A stretch of 64,000 nt of DNA from positions 154,677 to 218,676 of the forward strand of contig NZ_JACVOO010000002.1 of NCBI RefSeq assembly GCF_018882405.1, in the 5' to 3' direction. This stretch comes from Polynucleobacter sp. 31A-FELB (GTDB taxonomy: Bacteria; Pseudomonadota; Gammaproteobacteria; Burkholderiales; Burkholderiaceae). A program made the translations under genes and the position numbers. This document shows, piece after piece, positions 9,976 through 20,783 of this stretch (its first letter is position 1; every line of letters starts with the position of its first letter). The notes below the pieces were generated by a model. It made no database searches. It had not been told where the DNA came from and was given only the letters and a program-made list of their open reading frames with translations.

Positions 9976-11298
9976 ATGAGCCAGCAAGAAACTATTCTCA
10001 AAAATGCCTTTGCAGCTGCTTTAGCGGTTGCCGACCCCAAGAAAATCGTCCCAGAATATCTTGCCAAGATCTTTCCTCTAGGCTCAGAGCCCAAAGGAAG
10101 ATGTTTGGTAGTTGGTGCAGGTAAGGCAAGTGCATCTATGGCAACGGCTCTAGAGTCTCATGCGAAAAATCATTGGCCCAATTCAATTCTTGAGGGCGTC
10201 GTGTTGACCAGATACGGGCATCACTCTCCAACTAGCCATATCCAAATTATTGAAGCGGGGCATCCTGTGCCTGATCAGGCCGGTATGGATGGCGCTAAAG
10301 AAATTTACCGCTTAGTAAGTGAGTTGAATCAAGGCGATATTCTGATTGCCCTGATCTCTGGCGGCGGCTCTAGCCTGCTCACTTTGCCACAAGCCGGCAT
10401 CAGCATCGAAGATATGCGCAAGACTACTGAAGCGCTATTGCGTTCTGGCGCGCCGATTGAGGAGATGAATGTTGTTCGCAAACACTTGTCAGCGATTCAG
10501 GGTGGAAATTTGGCAAGATTAGCAATTGCGCGGGGCGCTCGAGTTGAGGCTTTGCTAATTTCTGATGTCACAGGAGATGCGCCTGCTGATATTGCCAGCG
10601 GTCCTTGCGCACCAGATTACTCAAGTTATCAAGATGCTATCAATATTCTGAATAAGCATCACTTGGGCTCTGACTCTATTCCGCGATCTGTTTTATCTCA
10701 CTTACAGCGTGGTGTTGCTGGCGAAGTTCCAGAGACCTTAAAAGAGGCGGACCTGCAAAACAGTGCAGTAAGTAATCATGTAATTGCAACCGCTTATAAG
10801 AGTCTTGAGGCGGCAGCAGATTATGTTCGTACACAAGGTTACGAGCCTGTCATTTTGGGAGACACGATTACTGGTGAGGCACAGGATGTGGGTGTAGAGC
10901 AAGCCGCCTTAGCACGTCAGCATTCACTCTCTAGTGGTGATAAGTCTGTAGCCCTTATCTCAGGTGGCGAGTGTACCGTTACCATTCCTGATGGAATAAA
11001 AGGTCGCGGTGGGCGCTGTAGCGAATATTTACTTTCACTATTTGCGGCATCTACCGATACCCCTAATATTTGTGCTCTGGCTGCGGATACCGATGGTATC
11101 GACGGCAGTGAGAAGAATGCAGGTGCGTGGTTTACCCCCGAGATTCGCCAAGCTGCTAATAAGCAAGACTTGATCTCTTCACGGTATCTGGATCAGCACG
11201 ATTGCTATGGTTTTTTTGCGCAATTAGATGCTTTGGTGGAAACTGGCCCTACACTGACGAATGTGAATGATTTCCGCATCATCTTGCTAGATAAATAA
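9976..11298 (+). CDS. Glycerate 2-kinase (GckA/TtuD type, DUF4147)
   Basis: A 440-residue protein of the type 2 glycerate kinase family, which phosphorylates D-glycerate to 2-phosphoglycerate and links glyoxylate or tartrate breakdown to glycolysis. Conserved stretches are [20 protein letters not shown] and GGRCSEYLL. The C-terminal MOFRL domain holds the [13 protein letters not shown] block. There is no glyoxylate carboligase or tartronate reductase gene nearby, so its supply route is unknown from this window. The start follows the ABC gene by nine bases without a Shine-Dalgarno site, with TAGAAT six bases ahead of the ATG. Confidence 0.92.
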   Translation: MSQQETILKNAFAAALAVADPKKIVPEYLAKIFPLGSEPKGRCLVVGAGKASASMATALESHAKNHWPNSILEGVVLTRYGHHSPTSHIQIIEAGHPVPDQAGMDGAKEIYRLVSELNQGDILIALISGGGSSLLTLPQAGISIEDMRKTTEALLRSGAPIEEMNVVRKHLSAIQGGNLARLAIARGARVEALLISDVTGDAPADIASGPCAPDYSSYQDAINILNKHHLGSDSIPRSVLSHLQRGVAGEVPETLKEADLQNSAVSNHVIATAYKSLEAAADYVRTQGYEPVILGDTITGEAQDVGVEQAALARQHSLSSGDKSVALISGGECTVTIPDGIKGRGGRCSEYLLSLFAASTDTPNICALAADTDGIDGSEKNAGAWFTPEIRQAANKQDLISSRYLDQHDCYGFFAQLDALVETGPTLTNVNDFRIILLDK

Positions 11299-11300
11299 TT

Positions 11301-12359
11301 ATGATTAATACCTCAACCCAAATTGAACTGATTCAGCCAGATGATTGGCATTTGCATATTCGTGATGGTGAAGTCATGAAAGATGTATTAGCAGATACTG
11401 CGCGCCAGTTTGCGCGTGCCATCATCATGCCGAACTTGAAGCCACCAGTAACTACGGTTGATTTAGCAAATGCCTATCGCACTCGGATTGAGGCTGGTCT
11501 TCAATCATTGGGTGTGACTAGCTTTACCCCCTTGATGACTTTATATCTCACGGATAACACTTCTGCAGATGAAGTGCGCAAAGCAAAAGCTGCTGGTATT
11601 GTTGGATTTAAGTTGTATCCTGCTGGAGCGACAACGAATAGTGATGCTGGTGTTAGCGATATCAAGCGTTGTTATGCTGCGCTCGAAGCGATGCAAGCCG
11701 TCGGTATGCCTTTGCTGGTCCATGGTGAAGTGACTAGTGCTGAGATTGATATCTTTGATCGCGAGGCAGTATTCATTGATCATGTGCTCGAACCTTTGCG
11801 CAAAGATTTTCCTGAGCTCAAGATCGTGTTTGAACACATCACCACCAAGCAGGCTGCGCACTATGTGCGTGATGCACAAACTGCGGGTAAAAATAGCTTA
11901 GCTGCCACTATCACTCCACAACACTTATTGATGAATCGCAATGCGATTTTTGCTGGAGGTATTCGTCCGCACAATTATTGCTTGCCAGTACTCAAGCGTG
12001 AAGAGCATCGCGTTGCCTTGCTTGAAGCCGCAACGAGTGGCAGCCCTAGATTTTTCTTGGGCACTGATAGTGCGCCACATGCCAAGGGTGCCAAAGAGGC
12101 TGCTTGTGGTTGTGCCGGTTGTTACAGTGCTTTCAATGCCTTGGGTTTATATGCTGAGGCATTTGAGAGTGTTGGCAAGTTAGATAAGCTTGAGGGCTTC
12201 GCCAGTTTCTTTGGGCCTGACTTTTATTCGCTACCTCGCAATAGCAAGAAAATTACTTTGGTGAAGCAGGCGCAAAGCATTCCAGCAGAACTTCCTTTGG
12301 GTGATGCCACGATTGTGCCGCTGCGCGCTGGCGAGACTATCGCCTGGACTTTGGCTTGA
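11301..12359 (+). CDS. pyrC: Dihydroorotase
   Basis: A 352-residue class II (E. coli-type) dihydroorotase of the amidohydrolase superfamily, which closes the dihydroorotate ring in pyrimidine synthesis. Metal ligands are visible: the HLHIRDG pair near residue 18, a lysine in [14 protein letters not shown] that is normally carboxylated, histidines in LLVHGEV and FEHITTK, and the catalytic Asp in LGTDSAPH. The flexible-loop region is present. It starts two bases after the glycerate kinase stop, so the two are cotranscribed, although the functions are unrelated. Confidence 0.96.
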   Translation: MINTSTQIELIQPDDWHLHIRDGEVMKDVLADTARQFARAIIMPNLKPPVTTVDLANAYRTRIEAGLQSLGVTSFTPLMTLYLTDNTSADEVRKAKAAGIVGFKLYPAGATTNSDAGVSDIKRCYAALEAMQAVGMPLLVHGEVTSAEIDIFDREAVFIDHVLEPLRKDFPELKIVFEHITTKQAAHYVRDAQTAGKNSLAATITPQHLLMNRNAIFAGGIRPHNYCLPVLKREEHRVALLEAATSGSPRFFLGTDSAPHAKGAKEAACGCAGCYSAFNALGLYAEAFESVGKLDKLEGFASFFGPDFYSLPRNSKKITLVKQAQSIPAELPLGDATIVPLRAGETIAWTLA

Positions 12360-12424
12360 GCCAATCTTTATTCCCATATTGCGTTTTTAAGATTAATTTC
12401 TGCGACTGCGTTAGACTGCATGCG

Positions 12425-12731
12425 CAGAGTCAATTGGGCAATCGCCGCCTCTTTATTGAGGGGGAGGAAAGTCCGGACTCCATAGGGAAGGGTGATGGCT
12501 AACGGCCATCCACGGTGACGTGAGGAATAGGGCCACAGAGACGAGCGTATTTAGTTACGGTGAAACGCGGTAACCTCCACCTGGAGCAATCCCAAGTAAG
12601 CAGGCGATGAGGCGTCCCGCTGAGTCTGCGGGTAGGGAGCTTGAGCCGTCAGGTAACTGCCGGCCTAGAGGAATGATTGCCCCTAGATGCAAATCTAGGC
12701 GACAGAATCCGGCTTATCGATTGACTCTGCA
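12425..12731 (+). ncRNA. rnpB: RNase P RNA (M1-type)
   Basis: This is the catalytic RNA of RNase P, bacterial type A, about 305 bases. The ends pair as CAGAGTCAAT (12425-12434) with ATTGACTCTG (12720-12729). The universally conserved P4 strand GAGGAAAGTCCGGACTCC lies near 12464-12481, and the matching 3' core element GACAGAATCCGGCTTA lies at 12701-12716. It also shows GGTAAACGC-like core bases (GGTGAAACGCGGTAACC). Together with short flanks it explains the whole gap between pyrC and the convergent osmC-like gene. Confidence 0.96.
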
Positions 12732-12743
12732 CTTTCCAAATAC

Positions 12744-13169
12744 TTATTCGTCGTTCTGGATTTCAATGGAATAGGTGAGTTCTGCTGTTTTGGCGAGCAT
12801 GGTTGTCGCTGAGCAGTATTTTTCGTGAGAGAGCTTCACTGCACGTTCAACCTTGGCTAAATCCAGGTTTTTGCCTTTAACCGTGAAATGCAGATTAATT
12901 TTTGTAAATACCTTGGGTTCAGTCTCTGCTCGCTCAGCTGTTAACTGGACATCGCAGCCGCTAATCTCTTGACGGGCGCGTTGTAGGATGAGAACCACAT
13001 CAAAGGCAGAGCAGCCGCCAGTTCCTGCCAAAATCAGCTCCATAGGCCTTGGGGCGCTATTTTTACCTCCAGCTTCAGGTGGTCCATCCATAGTAACTTG
13101 GTGACCGCTACCGGTTTCTGCTGAAAAGGCCATTCCGCCATTACCCAACCAAGTTACTCGACATTCCAT
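12744..13169 (-). CDS. OsmC family protein
   Basis: A 141-residue OsmC/YhfA-like protein. The two conserved cysteines of this peroxidase family are visible, one in GTGGCSAFDVVLIL and one in SHEKYCSATTMLA, as is the middle helix. Relatives reduce organic hydroperoxides with lipoyl or thiol partners; YhfA-type members have no firmly known substrate. The start has a clear AGGGGT ribosome site about eight bases upstream. The gene stands alone and converges on rnpB. Confidence 0.9.
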   Translation of the reverse strand: MECRVTWLGNGGMAFSAETGSGHQVTMDGPPEAGGKNSAPRPMELILAGTGGCSAFDVVLILQRARQEISGCDVQLTAERAETEPKVFTKINLHFTVKGKNLDLAKVERAVKLSHEKYCSATTMLAKTAELTYSIEIQNDE

Positions 13170-13291
13170 GCTAGTGACCCCTAAATTTGAAAATTAATCA
13201 ATATTATCAATAGTTTACCAATAACAGCGGACTTCAGTTGCTGGCCCAATTTTGCAAAAAAGCATCAAAAACTTGATTTTGGTCAATTTTC

Positions 13292-13321
13292 TTGCGTCGC
13301 ACCATCTATCTTGTGTAGAAT
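13292..13321 (+). promoter_or_regulatory. Probable sigma-70 promoter of the small RNA
   Basis: The -35 element TTGCGT (13292-13297) and the -10 element TAGAAT (13316-13321) are 18 bases apart. A start near 13328 would place the downstream hairpins and terminator on a transcript of about 100 bases. It is read by eye from consensus matching. Confidence 0.55.
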
Positions 13322-13327
13322 AACCAT

Positions 13328-13430
13328 ATTGGTAGTCAGTCTTATACAAGACTGCGACTTACCTCCCAGTGTCTCCTCCACTTAAAACATAGGTGGATTC
13401 CAACCCAGGACTCGTTCCTGGGTTTTTTTT
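13328..13430 (+). ncRNA. Candidate small RNA with CUCC motifs and own terminator
   Basis: This stretch in the 420-base gap between the osmC-like gene and rplM has no open frame worth naming. It folds into three stems. First is a long hairpin (13331-13363, AGTCTT/AAGACT inside GTC/GAC and GGTA/TACC). Second is a small stem TCCAC/GTGGA (13377-13397). Last is a strong terminator AACCCAGGA/TCCTGGGTT with eight T's (13402-13430). Between the first two lie the CCTCCC and CTCCTCC motifs, complementary to ribosome-binding sites, as in several trans-acting sRNA families. It could instead be an upstream attenuated transcript for rplM, but the terminator would cut it off. The family is not recognised. 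Confidence 0.6.
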
Positions 13431-13590
13431 AGGTTACAATTCAAGGCTTTACTGGATTACCGAGCCGGTCAGCGGTAATTTGTTTTACCAGTTAAATTGC
13501 AGAATCTGCGAGCTTGCAAACATAAGCAGGGCCAAGGTGGACGTAATTTGGTTGGGGTAATTTTTTTTGACCATAACAATTTGAGAAATC

Positions 13591-14019
13591 ATGAAAACTT
13601 TTTCTGCAAAATCCCATGAGGTAGTGCATGAATGGTTCGTGATTGACGCTACGGACAAAGTCCTCGGTCGTGTCGCCAGTGAAGTGGCACTCCGTCTACG
13701 CGGCAAGCACAAGCCTGAATACACCCCACACGTTGATACCGGCGACTTCATTGTTGTCATCAACTCTTCTAAGCTGCGTGTCACAGGCACAAAAGGCTTG
13801 AACAAAATTTATTACCGTCACAGCGGATACCCAGGTGGTATTAGCTCGACTAACTTCGACAAGATGCAAGATCGTTTCCCAGGTCGCGCTTTGGAGAAGG
13901 CTGTGAAGGGTATGTTGCCAAAAGGCCCACTAGGCTATGCCATGATCAAGAAATTGAAAGTCTACGGCGACGCCAATCATCCGCATGCGGCTCAACAGCC
14001 AAAAGCGTTAGAGATTTAA
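13591..14019 (+). CDS. rplM: 50S ribosomal protein L13
   Basis: A 142-residue protein of normal L13 length, an early-assembling protein of the large ribosomal subunit. Signatures are [16 protein letters not shown] and the block [25 protein letters not shown]. It is followed after nine bases by rpsI, the universal L13-S9 pair. The leader of about 150 bases begins near a possible -10 (TACAAT, 13435-13440) and lies beyond the sRNA terminator. In E. coli L13 represses its own operon through this leader; whether that occurs here cannot be seen. Confidence 0.98.
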   Translation: MKTFSAKSHEVVHEWFVIDATDKVLGRVASEVALRLRGKHKPEYTPHVDTGDFIVVINSSKLRVTGTKGLNKIYYRHSGYPGGISSTNFDKMQDRFPGRALEKAVKGMLPKGPLGYAMIKKLKVYGDANHPHAAQQPKALEI

Positions 14020-14028
14020 GGAAACCAA

Positions 14029-14430
14029 ATGGCTATTAATTACGGAAATTGGAATTACGGTACAGGTCGTCGCAAGAGCTCTGTAGCACGTGTATTCATT
14101 AAATCTGGCAAAGGTGAGATTATCGTTAACGGTAAACCTATCGATGCTTACTTTGCTCGCGAAACATCACGCATGATCGCTCGTCAGCCTTTGGCTCTCA
14201 CAGCCCACCTAACAACCTTTGATATCAAAGTAAACGTTAGTGGTGGCGGTGAAACTGGCCAAGCTGGTGCAGTTCGTCACGGTGTTACTCGTGCATTGAT
14301 CGACTACGACAACGCATTGAAGCCAACTCTGTCTAAAGCAGGTTTGGTAACTCGCGATGCTCGTGAAGTTGAGCGTAAAAAAGTTGGTCTGCATGGCGCG
14401 CGTCGTCGTAAGCAGTTCAGCAAGCGCTAA
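14029..14430 (+). CDS. rpsI: 30S ribosomal protein S9
   Basis: A 133-residue S9 protein of the small ribosomal subunit. It has the N-terminal [16 protein letters not shown] block, the central [20 protein letters not shown], and the invariant basic C-terminal tail RRRKQFSKR that reaches the P-site tRNA. It is the second gene of the rplM-rpsI operon and is followed by a terminator. Confidence 0.98.
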   Translation: MAINYGNWNYGTGRRKSSVARVFIKSGKGEIIVNGKPIDAYFARETSRMIARQPLALTAHLTTFDIKVNVSGGGETGQAGAVRHGVTRALIDYDNALKPTLSKAGLVTRDAREVERKKVGLHGARRRKQFSKR

Positions 14431-14456
14431 TTCTTTCAGTCGCTTAAGTTTTATCG

Positions 14457-14484
14457 AAAGGGTCGCGCAAGCGGCCCTTTTTGT
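14457..14484 (+). terminator. Rho-independent terminator of rplM-rpsI
   Basis: The stem AAAGGGTCGC/GCGGCCCTTT closes on a GCAA loop and runs into a T tract. It contains one G-U pair. It ends the ribosomal protein operon before argC. Confidence 0.85.
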
Positions 14485-14542
14485 TTCTACAATCTAGGTA
14501 TTAAAGAAATAAAATTCATCAGTCAGTATTTTGGAGAATGGC

Positions 14543-15601
14543 ATGATTAAAGTTGGCATCGTAGGTGGCACTGGATATACCGGAGTGGAATTGTTGCGTC
14601 TATTGGCTCAGCATCCTGAGGTAAAAATTCAGGCAATTACTTCTCGGACAGAAGCTGGCATGCCAGTGGCTGAGATGTTTCCATCTTTACGTGGCCGCAT
14701 TGATCTGAAATTCACGACACCGGATGAAGCCAAGTTAAATGAATGCGACGTGGTGTTCTTTGCAACACCACATGGCGTAGCAATGGCGCAAGCCAAAGAG
14801 TTACTTGCTAACAATGTGAAGATTTTGGATCTCGCTGCTGATTTCCGTTTGAAAGACGTTAAAGAATTTGCTAAGTGGTATGGCATGGAGCATGGCTGCC
14901 CAGAAATTTTGGCTGAAGCAGTTTATGGTTTGGCAGAAATTAATCGTGAAGAAATTAAAAAAGCACGCGTAGTAGGTTTAGCTGGTTGCTACCCAACTTC
15001 TGTGCAGCTTGGGCTTGCCCCATTGCTTTCACCAAAGTCTACTGGTGGCAAGCAACTGATTGATGGCACGCATATTATTTCTGACTCAAAGTCAGGTACA
15101 TCTGGTGCTGGACGTAAAGCAGAGATTGGAACCTTGCTGTCAGAGTCTAGCGATAACTTCAAAGCCTACGGTGTTAAAGGTCATCGCCATCTTCCTGAAA
15201 TCGTCCAAGGCTTGAAAGCGATCGCTGGTCACGATCAGATTGGTTTAACATTTGTGCCGCACTTGACGCCAATGATTAGAGGGATCCATTCAACCTTGTA
15301 TGTTCGCTTAACTGAAGCTGGCATGAAAGTGGATTTCCAAAAGCTGTATGAGGACTTCTACAAAGGAGAGCCTTTTGTAGATGTAATGCCGGCTGGCAGC
15401 CATCCAGAAACGCGCTCTGTGCGGGGGAGCAATGGATTGCGGATTGCAATCCATCGTCCTGGCGATGGTGATACTTTGGTTATTTTGGTGGTTGAGGATA
15501 ACTTGGTGAAGGGTGCCTCAGGCCAGGGTGTTCAGTGTATGAACCTCATGTTTGGCTTACCTGAGACCACTGGATTAACCCAGATTGCTGTTTCACCATA
15601 A
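14543..15601 (+). CDS. argC: N-acetyl-gamma-glutamyl-phosphate reductase
   Basis: A 352-residue NADPH-dependent reductase, the third step of arginine synthesis. It has the N-terminal nucleotide-binding motif [17 protein letters not shown], the catalytic cysteine in [14 protein letters not shown], and the conserved HRHLPEI region. I chose the ATG at 14543 since a GGAG ribosome site sits at 14533-14536; an in-frame TTG at 14531 would overlap it. No other arg gene is adjacent. Confidence 0.97.
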   Translation: MIKVGIVGGTGYTGVELLRLLAQHPEVKIQAITSRTEAGMPVAEMFPSLRGRIDLKFTTPDEAKLNECDVVFFATPHGVAMAQAKELLANNVKILDLAADFRLKDVKEFAKWYGMEHGCPEILAEAVYGLAEINREEIKKARVVGLAGCYPTSVQLGLAPLLSPKSTGGKQLIDGTHIISDSKSGTSGAGRKAEIGTLLSESSDNFKAYGVKGHRHLPEIVQGLKAIAGHDQIGLTFVPHLTPMIRGIHSTLYVRLTEAGMKVDFQKLYEDFYKGEPFVDVMPAGSHPETRSVRGSNGLRIAIHRPGDGDTLVILVVEDNLVKGASGQGVQCMNLMFGLPETTGLTQIAVSP

Positions 15602-15684
15602 TCAGGCGTGCTGGAAAGACCCTTCAGCACACTTGGAATTAAAAGCCTAAAATAGATTATTGCCTTTTGAATTAGGAGTAAATC

Positions 15685-16071
15685 ATGACCCAACTAGCTA
15701 CACAAGAAACTGCGCAACCAGCACAAGACTTAGCCGAACCACCAACTCCTTTGGTGTTTACGGATAGCGCTGCTGCAAAAGTGGCTGACTTGATTGCTGA
15801 GGAAGGCAATCCTGAATTAAAACTGCGTGTGTTTGTTCAAGGCGGCGGTTGCTCAGGATTTCAATACGGTTTCACATTTGATGATGCTGTGAATGAAGAT
15901 GACACACTCTTTGAAAAGAACGGCGTTACTTTGTTGGTTGATTCAATGAGCTTCCAATACTTAGTTGGCGCTGAGATTGATTACAAAGAAGATATCAATG
16001 GTTCACAGTTCGTGATTAAGAATCCAAATGCCCAAACTACTTGTGGTTGCGGATCTTCTTTCTCTGCTTAA
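15685..16071 (+). CDS. erpA: Iron-sulfur cluster insertion protein ErpA
   Basis: A 128-residue A-type carrier that delivers Fe-S clusters to apoproteins. The three cluster cysteines are in [11 protein letters not shown] and the C-terminal [10 protein letters not shown] 25-residue Gln/Pro-rich N-terminal extension precedes the conserved core ([15 protein letters not shown]), as often in betaproteobacterial ErpA. The ribosome site TTAGGAG lies close upstream. It ends 18 bases from the convergent anmK. Fe-S enzymes in this window such as MiaB are possible clients. Confidence 0.95.
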   Translation: MTQLATQETAQPAQDLAEPPTPLVFTDSAAAKVADLIAEEGNPELKLRVFVQGGGCSGFQYGFTFDDAVNEDDTLFEKNGVTLLVDSMSFQYLVGAEIDYKEDINGSQFVIKNPNAQTTCGCGSSFSA

Positions 16072-16089
16072 AGAGAGAAAGCAATTTAA

Positions 16090-17220
16090 TTACGCAGGAT
16101 AGCAAGCACCTAGAATTCTAGGACCCTTCGCTCCCGTAACGGCTGGCAAATTTGCTGGCCGTTTTTCTTTATGGGCCCAAGCAAGCCATGCGAACGCGAG
16201 GCCTTCTACGAGTTGTGGATCAATGCCAAGTGCATCGCTAGTCACAATCTCCAGTGATTTTTTGAATAGGGCTTCAGCTCTGGTTTTAAATAAATCCAGT
16301 AAGGCAATATTGCGCGCACCACCACCGCAGATAATCAGGGTCTGGGTTTGCGGGGCATAGCGCTCTAAAGCTTGCAAGGCTGAGTCCACAGTTAATTGCA
16401 ATAGTGTGGCTTGTACATCTTCGGCGTTGATGTTGTCTGAGCCAATTTGCTTTTGCAACCACTCTAGATGAAAGTCATCACGCCCTGTGCTCTTTGGTGG
16501 CGCTTTTGCGAAAAATGCATCACCCATCATTCTTGATAATAGCGCTTGATTGACTTTACCTTGTGATGCCCAAGTACCGTTCTCATCAAAGGCATGACCT
16601 TGCTGATCTGCAATCCAAGCATCCATCAGCATATTGCCGGGCCCGCAATCAAATCCTTTTACTTCACCATCTTTGGGTAATAGGGTCAGGTTAGCAATAC
16701 CGCCAAGGTTGAGTACAGCGATGTTTTTATCTGTAGAAAACTGTTGCGCATGAAAGGCCGGTACTAGAGGTGCGCCATGACCACCAGCAGCAAGGTCACG
16801 ACTTCTAAAGTCTGCGATGACATCAATCCCAGTCAACTCTGCAAGAAGTGCTGGATTGAGAGTTTGATGGGTATAGGCAAGGTGATGAGCAAGATCAGCT
16901 TGGTGACGAATAGTCTGGCCGTGAGCGCCAATCGCGCTGATATCTGTTGCAGAAAGCTTAGCCTGAGTAAGTAATTGCTTGACCGCATCCGCATAGGCTG
17001 CGGCTAAGGAGTTGCCAGCTTGGTTTTCCCGGTGAATCTCGTTTGGCCCAGGGGTCTGGAGGTCCAGTAAGGCTTTACGTAATTCGGGGCTAAAGGCGAT
17101 GCTTACGGAGTCTAGAAGGCATGCCTCCCCTGAGGCTTCAATTTTTGCCAGCACGGCATCTATCCCATCTAGGCTAGTGCCAGACATCAGGCCAATATAG
17201 AGAGATTGAGGCTTATTCAT
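16090..17220 (-). CDS. anmK: Anhydro-N-acetylmuramic acid kinase
   Basis: A 376-residue sugar kinase of the AnmK family, which opens the anhydro ring of anhydro-MurNAc and phosphorylates it to MurNAc-6-P during peptidoglycan recycling. Landmarks are the N-terminal [37 protein letters not shown], the phosphate-binding [13 protein letters not shown], and the late IICGGGARN. It is divergent from tyrS with about 90 bases between. Two further recycling genes, amgK and murU, lie about 10 kb away on the same strand. Confidence 0.96.
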   Translation of the reverse strand: MNKPQSLYIGLMSGTSLDGIDAVLAKIEASGEACLLDSVSIAFSPELRKALLDLQTPGPNEIHRENQAGNSLAAAYADAVKQLLTQAKLSATDISAIGAHGQTIRHQADLAHHLAYTHQTLNPALLAELTGIDVIADFRSRDLAAGGHGAPLVPAFHAQQFSTDKNIAVLNLGGIANLTLLPKDGEVKGFDCGPGNMLMDAWIADQQGHAFDENGTWASQGKVNQALLSRMMGDAFFAKAPPKSTGRDDFHLEWLQKQIGSDNINAEDVQATLLQLTVDSALQALERYAPQTQTLIICGGGARNIALLDLFKTRAEALFKKSLEIVTSDALGIDPQLVEGLAFAWLAWAHKEKRPANLPAVTGAKGPRILGACYPA

Positions 17221-17309
17221 GCGGTATCAGGACTTTGTTCTCAGGAATGCGACAATTATGCTTTAGCAATCTAAATACTAATTTAACCGAATCAGTTACC
17301 CAATTTCGC

Positions 17310-18542
17310 ATGACGGCTAAACCAGAACAAAAATACCCGCTGACCCCTGAAGTTTTTGCAGCCCTTGAAGTAACTAAAAGGGGTTGTGATGAGTTATTGG
17401 TCGAGGCGGATTGGATTCAGAAGCTGGCTAAGAGCCAGGCGACAGGCACGCCTTTGCGTATTAAATTGGGTTTAGATCCAACTGCGCCTGATATTCACTT
17501 GGGCCATACGGTTGTTTTAAACAAGTTACGTCAACTGCAAGATTTGGGCCACACTGTCATTTTCTTGATTGGTGACTTCACCAGCATGATTGGCGATCCT
17601 TCTGGACGCAATGCAACACGTCCCCCACTGACTGCTGAAGAAATTGCCGTGAATGCACAGACTTATTATCGTCAAGCGAGCATGGTGCTTGATCCTGCTA
17701 AAACTGAAGTGCGCTACAACAGTGAGTGGTGCGATCCTCTAGGTGCCCGCGGCATGATTCAGTTGGCGGCACGGTATACCGTTGCGCAAATGTTAGAGCG
17801 AGATGACTTTACAAAGCGCTACCGTAGTGGCGTACCGATCTCTGTACATGAGTTCTTATATCCATTGATGCAGGGCTATGACTCTGTTGCCTTGAAGAGT
17901 GACCTAGAGCTCGGCGGTACGGATCAGAAATTTAATCTTTTAGTTGGGCGCGAGCTCCAACGTGAGTATGGCCAAGAGCCGCAATGTATTTTGACTATGC
18001 CTCTCCTTGTTGGTTTGGATGGCGTAGACAAGATGAGTAAGTCCAAAGGCAATTACATTGGCATCAGCGAGCCTGCTGGCGAGATGTTTGGCAAGCTCTT
18101 GAGCATCTCCGATGAATTAATGTGGGATTACTTCACCTTACTCTCATTCCGCCCGATGGCTGAAATTGATTTAATGAAACAAGAAGTGGCTGCCGGCAGA
18201 AATCCAAAAGATTGCAAAGTCCTGCTCGCACAAGAAATCGTCGCGCGTTTCCATTCACAAGCTGCTGCAGAAAAAGCATTAGAAGACTTTAATCATCGTG
18301 CAAAAGGCGGCATTCCAGATGACATCCCAGAGGTGAATCTCACTGGCGCCCCAATGGGAATTGCTGGTCTTCTGAAAGCTGCTGGTCTGGCGCCATCTAC
18401 GTCTGAAGCAATGCGCAACATTGAGCAAAACGGTGTGAAGATTGATGGCGTAACCATTACTGATAAGCAATTGAAAGTTGAAGCTGGCGCTTATGTAGTG
18501 CAAGTTGGCAAACGTAAGTTCGCTAAGGTAACTCTGAATTAA
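17310..18542 (+). CDS. tyrS: Tyrosyl-tRNA synthetase
   Basis: A 410-residue class I synthetase. The HIGH-type motif appears as [14 protein letters not shown], the KMSKS motif as [12 protein letters not shown], and a C-terminal S4 RNA-binding domain (about 345-405) follows. The DKMSKSKGN form places it with the TyrZ-like group rather than the E. coli enzyme. I chose the ATG at 17310 ([11 protein letters not shown]); the frame is open 75 bases further up, but that segment has no conserved look and enters the anmK promoter region. Its stop is four bases from the convergent ruvB stop. Confidence 0.96.
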   Translation: MTAKPEQKYPLTPEVFAALEVTKRGCDELLVEADWIQKLAKSQATGTPLRIKLGLDPTAPDIHLGHTVVLNKLRQLQDLGHTVIFLIGDFTSMIGDPSGRNATRPPLTAEEIAVNAQTYYRQASMVLDPAKTEVRYNSEWCDPLGARGMIQLAARYTVAQMLERDDFTKRYRSGVPISVHEFLYPLMQGYDSVALKSDLELGGTDQKFNLLVGRELQREYGQEPQCILTMPLLVGLDGVDKMSKSKGNYIGISEPAGEMFGKLLSISDELMWDYFTLLSFRPMAEIDLMKQEVAAGRNPKDCKVLLAQEIVARFHSQAAAEKALEDFNHRAKGGIPDDIPEVNLTGAPMGIAGLLKAAGLAPSTSEAMRNIEQNGVKIDGVTITDKQLKVEAGAYVVQVGKRKFAKVTLN

Positions 18543-18545
18543 GTC

Positions 18546-19613
18546 TTAGGACTCTATTGCGGAGTTGTTTGGTGGAGTAAGTCCAAAGTGCTCGTAAGCT
18601 AGCCTTGTAGCCATTCTTCCTCTGGAGGTTCTTTGTAGATAGCCTTGTTGAATCAGGTAAGGCTCTAAGACATCCTCAATGGTGTCACGCTCTTCACCAA
18701 TCGCTGCAGCCAAGTTATCAATACCTACTGGGCCACCATCAAACTTATGCAAGATGGCTTCAAGTAGTTTTCTGTCCATCACATCAAAACCACTTGGGTC
18801 TACATCAAGCATCTTCAATGCTGCATCGGCCATGGCTTTAGTAATAGTGCCAGTGCCTTTAACTTCAGCATAGTCACGTACGCGACGTAATAGGCGATTG
18901 GCGATACGTGGAGTGCCTCTAGCACGCTTCGCAATCTCAATTGATCCCTCTGGGTCAATATCGGCCTTGAGTAGGCTGGCAGAGCGCGTAATGATTTTGG
19001 TGAGCTCTTCTGTGGTGTAGAACTCGAGTCTTGCCACAATGCCAAAGCGGTCACGTAGAGGATTGGTGAGCATGCCGGCACGAGTGGTTGCGCCAATCAA
19101 AGTAAATGGCTTGAGATCAATTTTGACGCTACGTGCTGCGGGACCTTCGCCAATCATGATGTCTAAGCTGTAGTCCTCTAGTGCTGGATACAGAATTTCT
19201 TCGACCACAGGAGAGAGGCGATGAATCTCATCAATAAAGAGCACATCGTTTGCTTCTAAATTGGTCAGTAAGGCAGCCAGGTCACCAGGTCTATCGAGAA
19301 CGGGGCCGCTAGTTTGGCGCAAGTTCACACCAAGCTCTCTAGCAATGATGTGGGCTAAGGTAGTTTTGCCAAGACCGGGAGGACCAAACAAGAGAACGTG
19401 ATCTAGAGCTTCTTGACGAGCACGAGTTGCAGTAATAAAGATTTCTAGTTGGGCGCGTGCCTTAGTTTGACCAACATACTCATCAAGTTGCTTTGGGCGC
19501 AGAGCTCTTTCGAAGACGGCTTCCGAGTTTCCGGCTGCACCGCTAACAATGCGGTCATTGCCTTCCGGTAAATCTTCAGGAATTGAGCTGAGGTCTTCTG
19601 TGTGGATTGCCAT
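18546..19613 (-). CDS. ruvB: Holliday junction branch migration helicase RuvB
   Basis: A 355-residue AAA+ motor that drives branch migration with RuvA. It has Walker [13 protein letters not shown], Walker [12 protein letters not shown], sensor region [10 protein letters not shown], an arginine-finger region RDRFGI, and a winged-helix C-terminus ([17 protein letters not shown]). It is last in the fis-purH-ruvC-ruvA-ruvB run. No LexA box was seen near this or the other ruv genes, so damage control may be absent or act further upstream. Confidence 0.98.
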   Translation of the reverse strand: MAIHTEDLSSIPEDLPEGNDRIVSGAAGNSEAVFERALRPKQLDEYVGQTKARAQLEIFITATRARQEALDHVLLFGPPGLGKTTLAHIIARELGVNLRQTSGPVLDRPGDLAALLTNLEANDVLFIDEIHRLSPVVEEILYPALEDYSLDIMIGEGPAARSVKIDLKPFTLIGATTRAGMLTNPLRDRFGIVARLEFYTTEELTKIITRSASLLKADIDPEGSIEIAKRARGTPRIANRLLRRVRDYAEVKGTGTITKAMADAALKMLDVDPSGFDVMDRKLLEAILHKFDGGPVGIDNLAAAIGEERDTIEDVLEPYLIQQGYLQRTSRGRMATRLAYEHFGLTPPNNSAIES

Positions 19614-19644
19614 ACTGCAAGTGTAGTGGTGTTTGGGTGACTAG

Positions 19645-20229
19645 TTATGAAGACTTTGAGAGGTACTTTAGGCCCATGCGGATGCCGTCTGAAACTGTGG
19701 TGTCAGGCGGTATTTGTTTGAGGGCAAGATGCGCTTCTTTTTCTGAATAACCCAGTGCCAAGAGGGCCTGCAATACTTCGCTGCTTGCTTCAATCGCCTG
19801 TGGTTTGCCACCCACAATTCCTAAATCTGGAGCCAACTTGCCTTTGAGTTCAAGGCAAAGGCGTTCAGCAGTCTTTTTGCCAATGCCAGGGACTTGAGTC
19901 AGACTTCCTGCTTCTTGCATAGCAATGGCTTGGGCCAATTCATTGACGCTCATGCCAGAAAGTACGGCAAGGGCAGTGCGTGAACCGACGCCACTAATCT
20001 TGATGAGCTGTCTAAATGCCTCACGCTCTGTTTCAGTGGCAAAGCCAAAGAGTTGTTGTGCATCTTCACGAACTTGGAAGTGCGTGAGAAGTGTAATTTT
20101 TTGATTGGTCTCTGGAAGTTGATACAAGGTGCTCATTGGCACATCGATCTCATAGCCAACGCCTTGGCAATCTACCAAGAGGCGAGGAGGGTGAACTGAA
20201 ACGAGAATGCCTTGTATGCGACCAATCAT
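19645..20229 (-). CDS. ruvA: Holliday junction DNA-binding protein RuvA
   Basis: A 194-residue protein with the three RuvA domains: an N-terminal OB-fold ([21 protein letters not shown]), two helix-hairpin-helix motifs ([16 protein letters not shown] and [13 protein letters not shown]), and a small C-terminal RuvB-contact domain ([16 protein letters not shown]). It forms the tetramer that holds the four-way junction for RuvB. It lies between ruvC and ruvB. Confidence 0.97.
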   Translation of the reverse strand: MIGRIQGILVSVHPPRLLVDCQGVGYEIDVPMSTLYQLPETNQKITLLTHFQVREDAQQLFGFATETEREAFRQLIKISGVGSRTALAVLSGMSVNELAQAIAMQEAGSLTQVPGIGKKTAERLCLELKGKLAPDLGIVGGKPQAIEASSEVLQALLALGYSEKEAHLALKQIPPDTTVSDGIRMGLKYLSKSS

Positions 20230-20255
20230 GTAAAGATCTTAACCTGTTTGTATTG

Positions 20256-20777
20256 TTATTTCTTGCTAGTCTTTTTGGGTGCAAGGGCAGCAGTAATTGC
20301 TTTTGGTATTTGGGCGTGATGCGCAGCGCAAATCGCTACTCCCAAAGCATCGGCTGCATCTGCTCCAGGTGCACGGCTTAGACGCAGTAAACGCTTCACC
20401 ATTTCTTGAACTTGAGGCTTAGTAGCTCTACCAGTTCCCACGATAGACTGCTTCACCCTGAGTGCGCTGAACTCCGCAACGGGAAGATTGTCTGATACCA
20501 GGGCTGCAATCACTGCGCCTCGAGCCTGCCCTAGCATCAGGGTAGAGCGAGGATTGACGTTCAGAAATACTTCTTCAATGGCTGCTTGCTCTGGTTGGTA
20601 GGTCTCCAGCACTTCTTTAATGCCGGCGTACAAGATTCCCAATCTAACGGGAAGGCCTTGGTCTGGATCACCACTTTCAATCGTCCCAGAGGCTACGTAG
20701 CTCAGTTTTTGGCCATCAACATCAATGACACCAAAACCCGTTGTTCGTAGACCTGGGTCGATTCCTATCCAGCGCAT
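20256..20777 (-). CDS. ruvC: Holliday junction resolvase RuvC
   Basis: A 173-residue endonuclease that cuts Holliday junctions symmetrically. The acidic active-site residues are visible: Asp in [14 protein letters not shown], Glu in AAIEEVF, and the late pair in [12 protein letters not shown]. The length is normal. It starts seven bases after the purH stop, so the DNA-repair genes share a transcript with purine synthesis. Confidence 0.97.
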   Translation of the reverse strand: MRWIGIDPGLRTTGFGVIDVDGQKLSYVASGTIESGDPDQGLPVRLGILYAGIKEVLETYQPEQAAIEEVFLNVNPRSTLMLGQARGAVIAALVSDNLPVAEFSALRVKQSIVGTGRATKPQVQEMVKRLLRLSRAPGADAADALGVAICAAHHAQIPKAITAALAPKKTSKK

Positions 20778-20783
20778 GGTTGC

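Noticed and set aside
13170..13291. Possible short gene between the osmC-like gene and the sRNA promoter
   Set aside because: AT-rich, stops in all frames; it most likely holds just the osmC-like promoter region.
17235..17309. N-terminal extension of TyrS
   Set aside because: The 25 residues look unlike TyrRS and lie in the short divergent region shared with anmK; the ATG at 17310 fits the family start.
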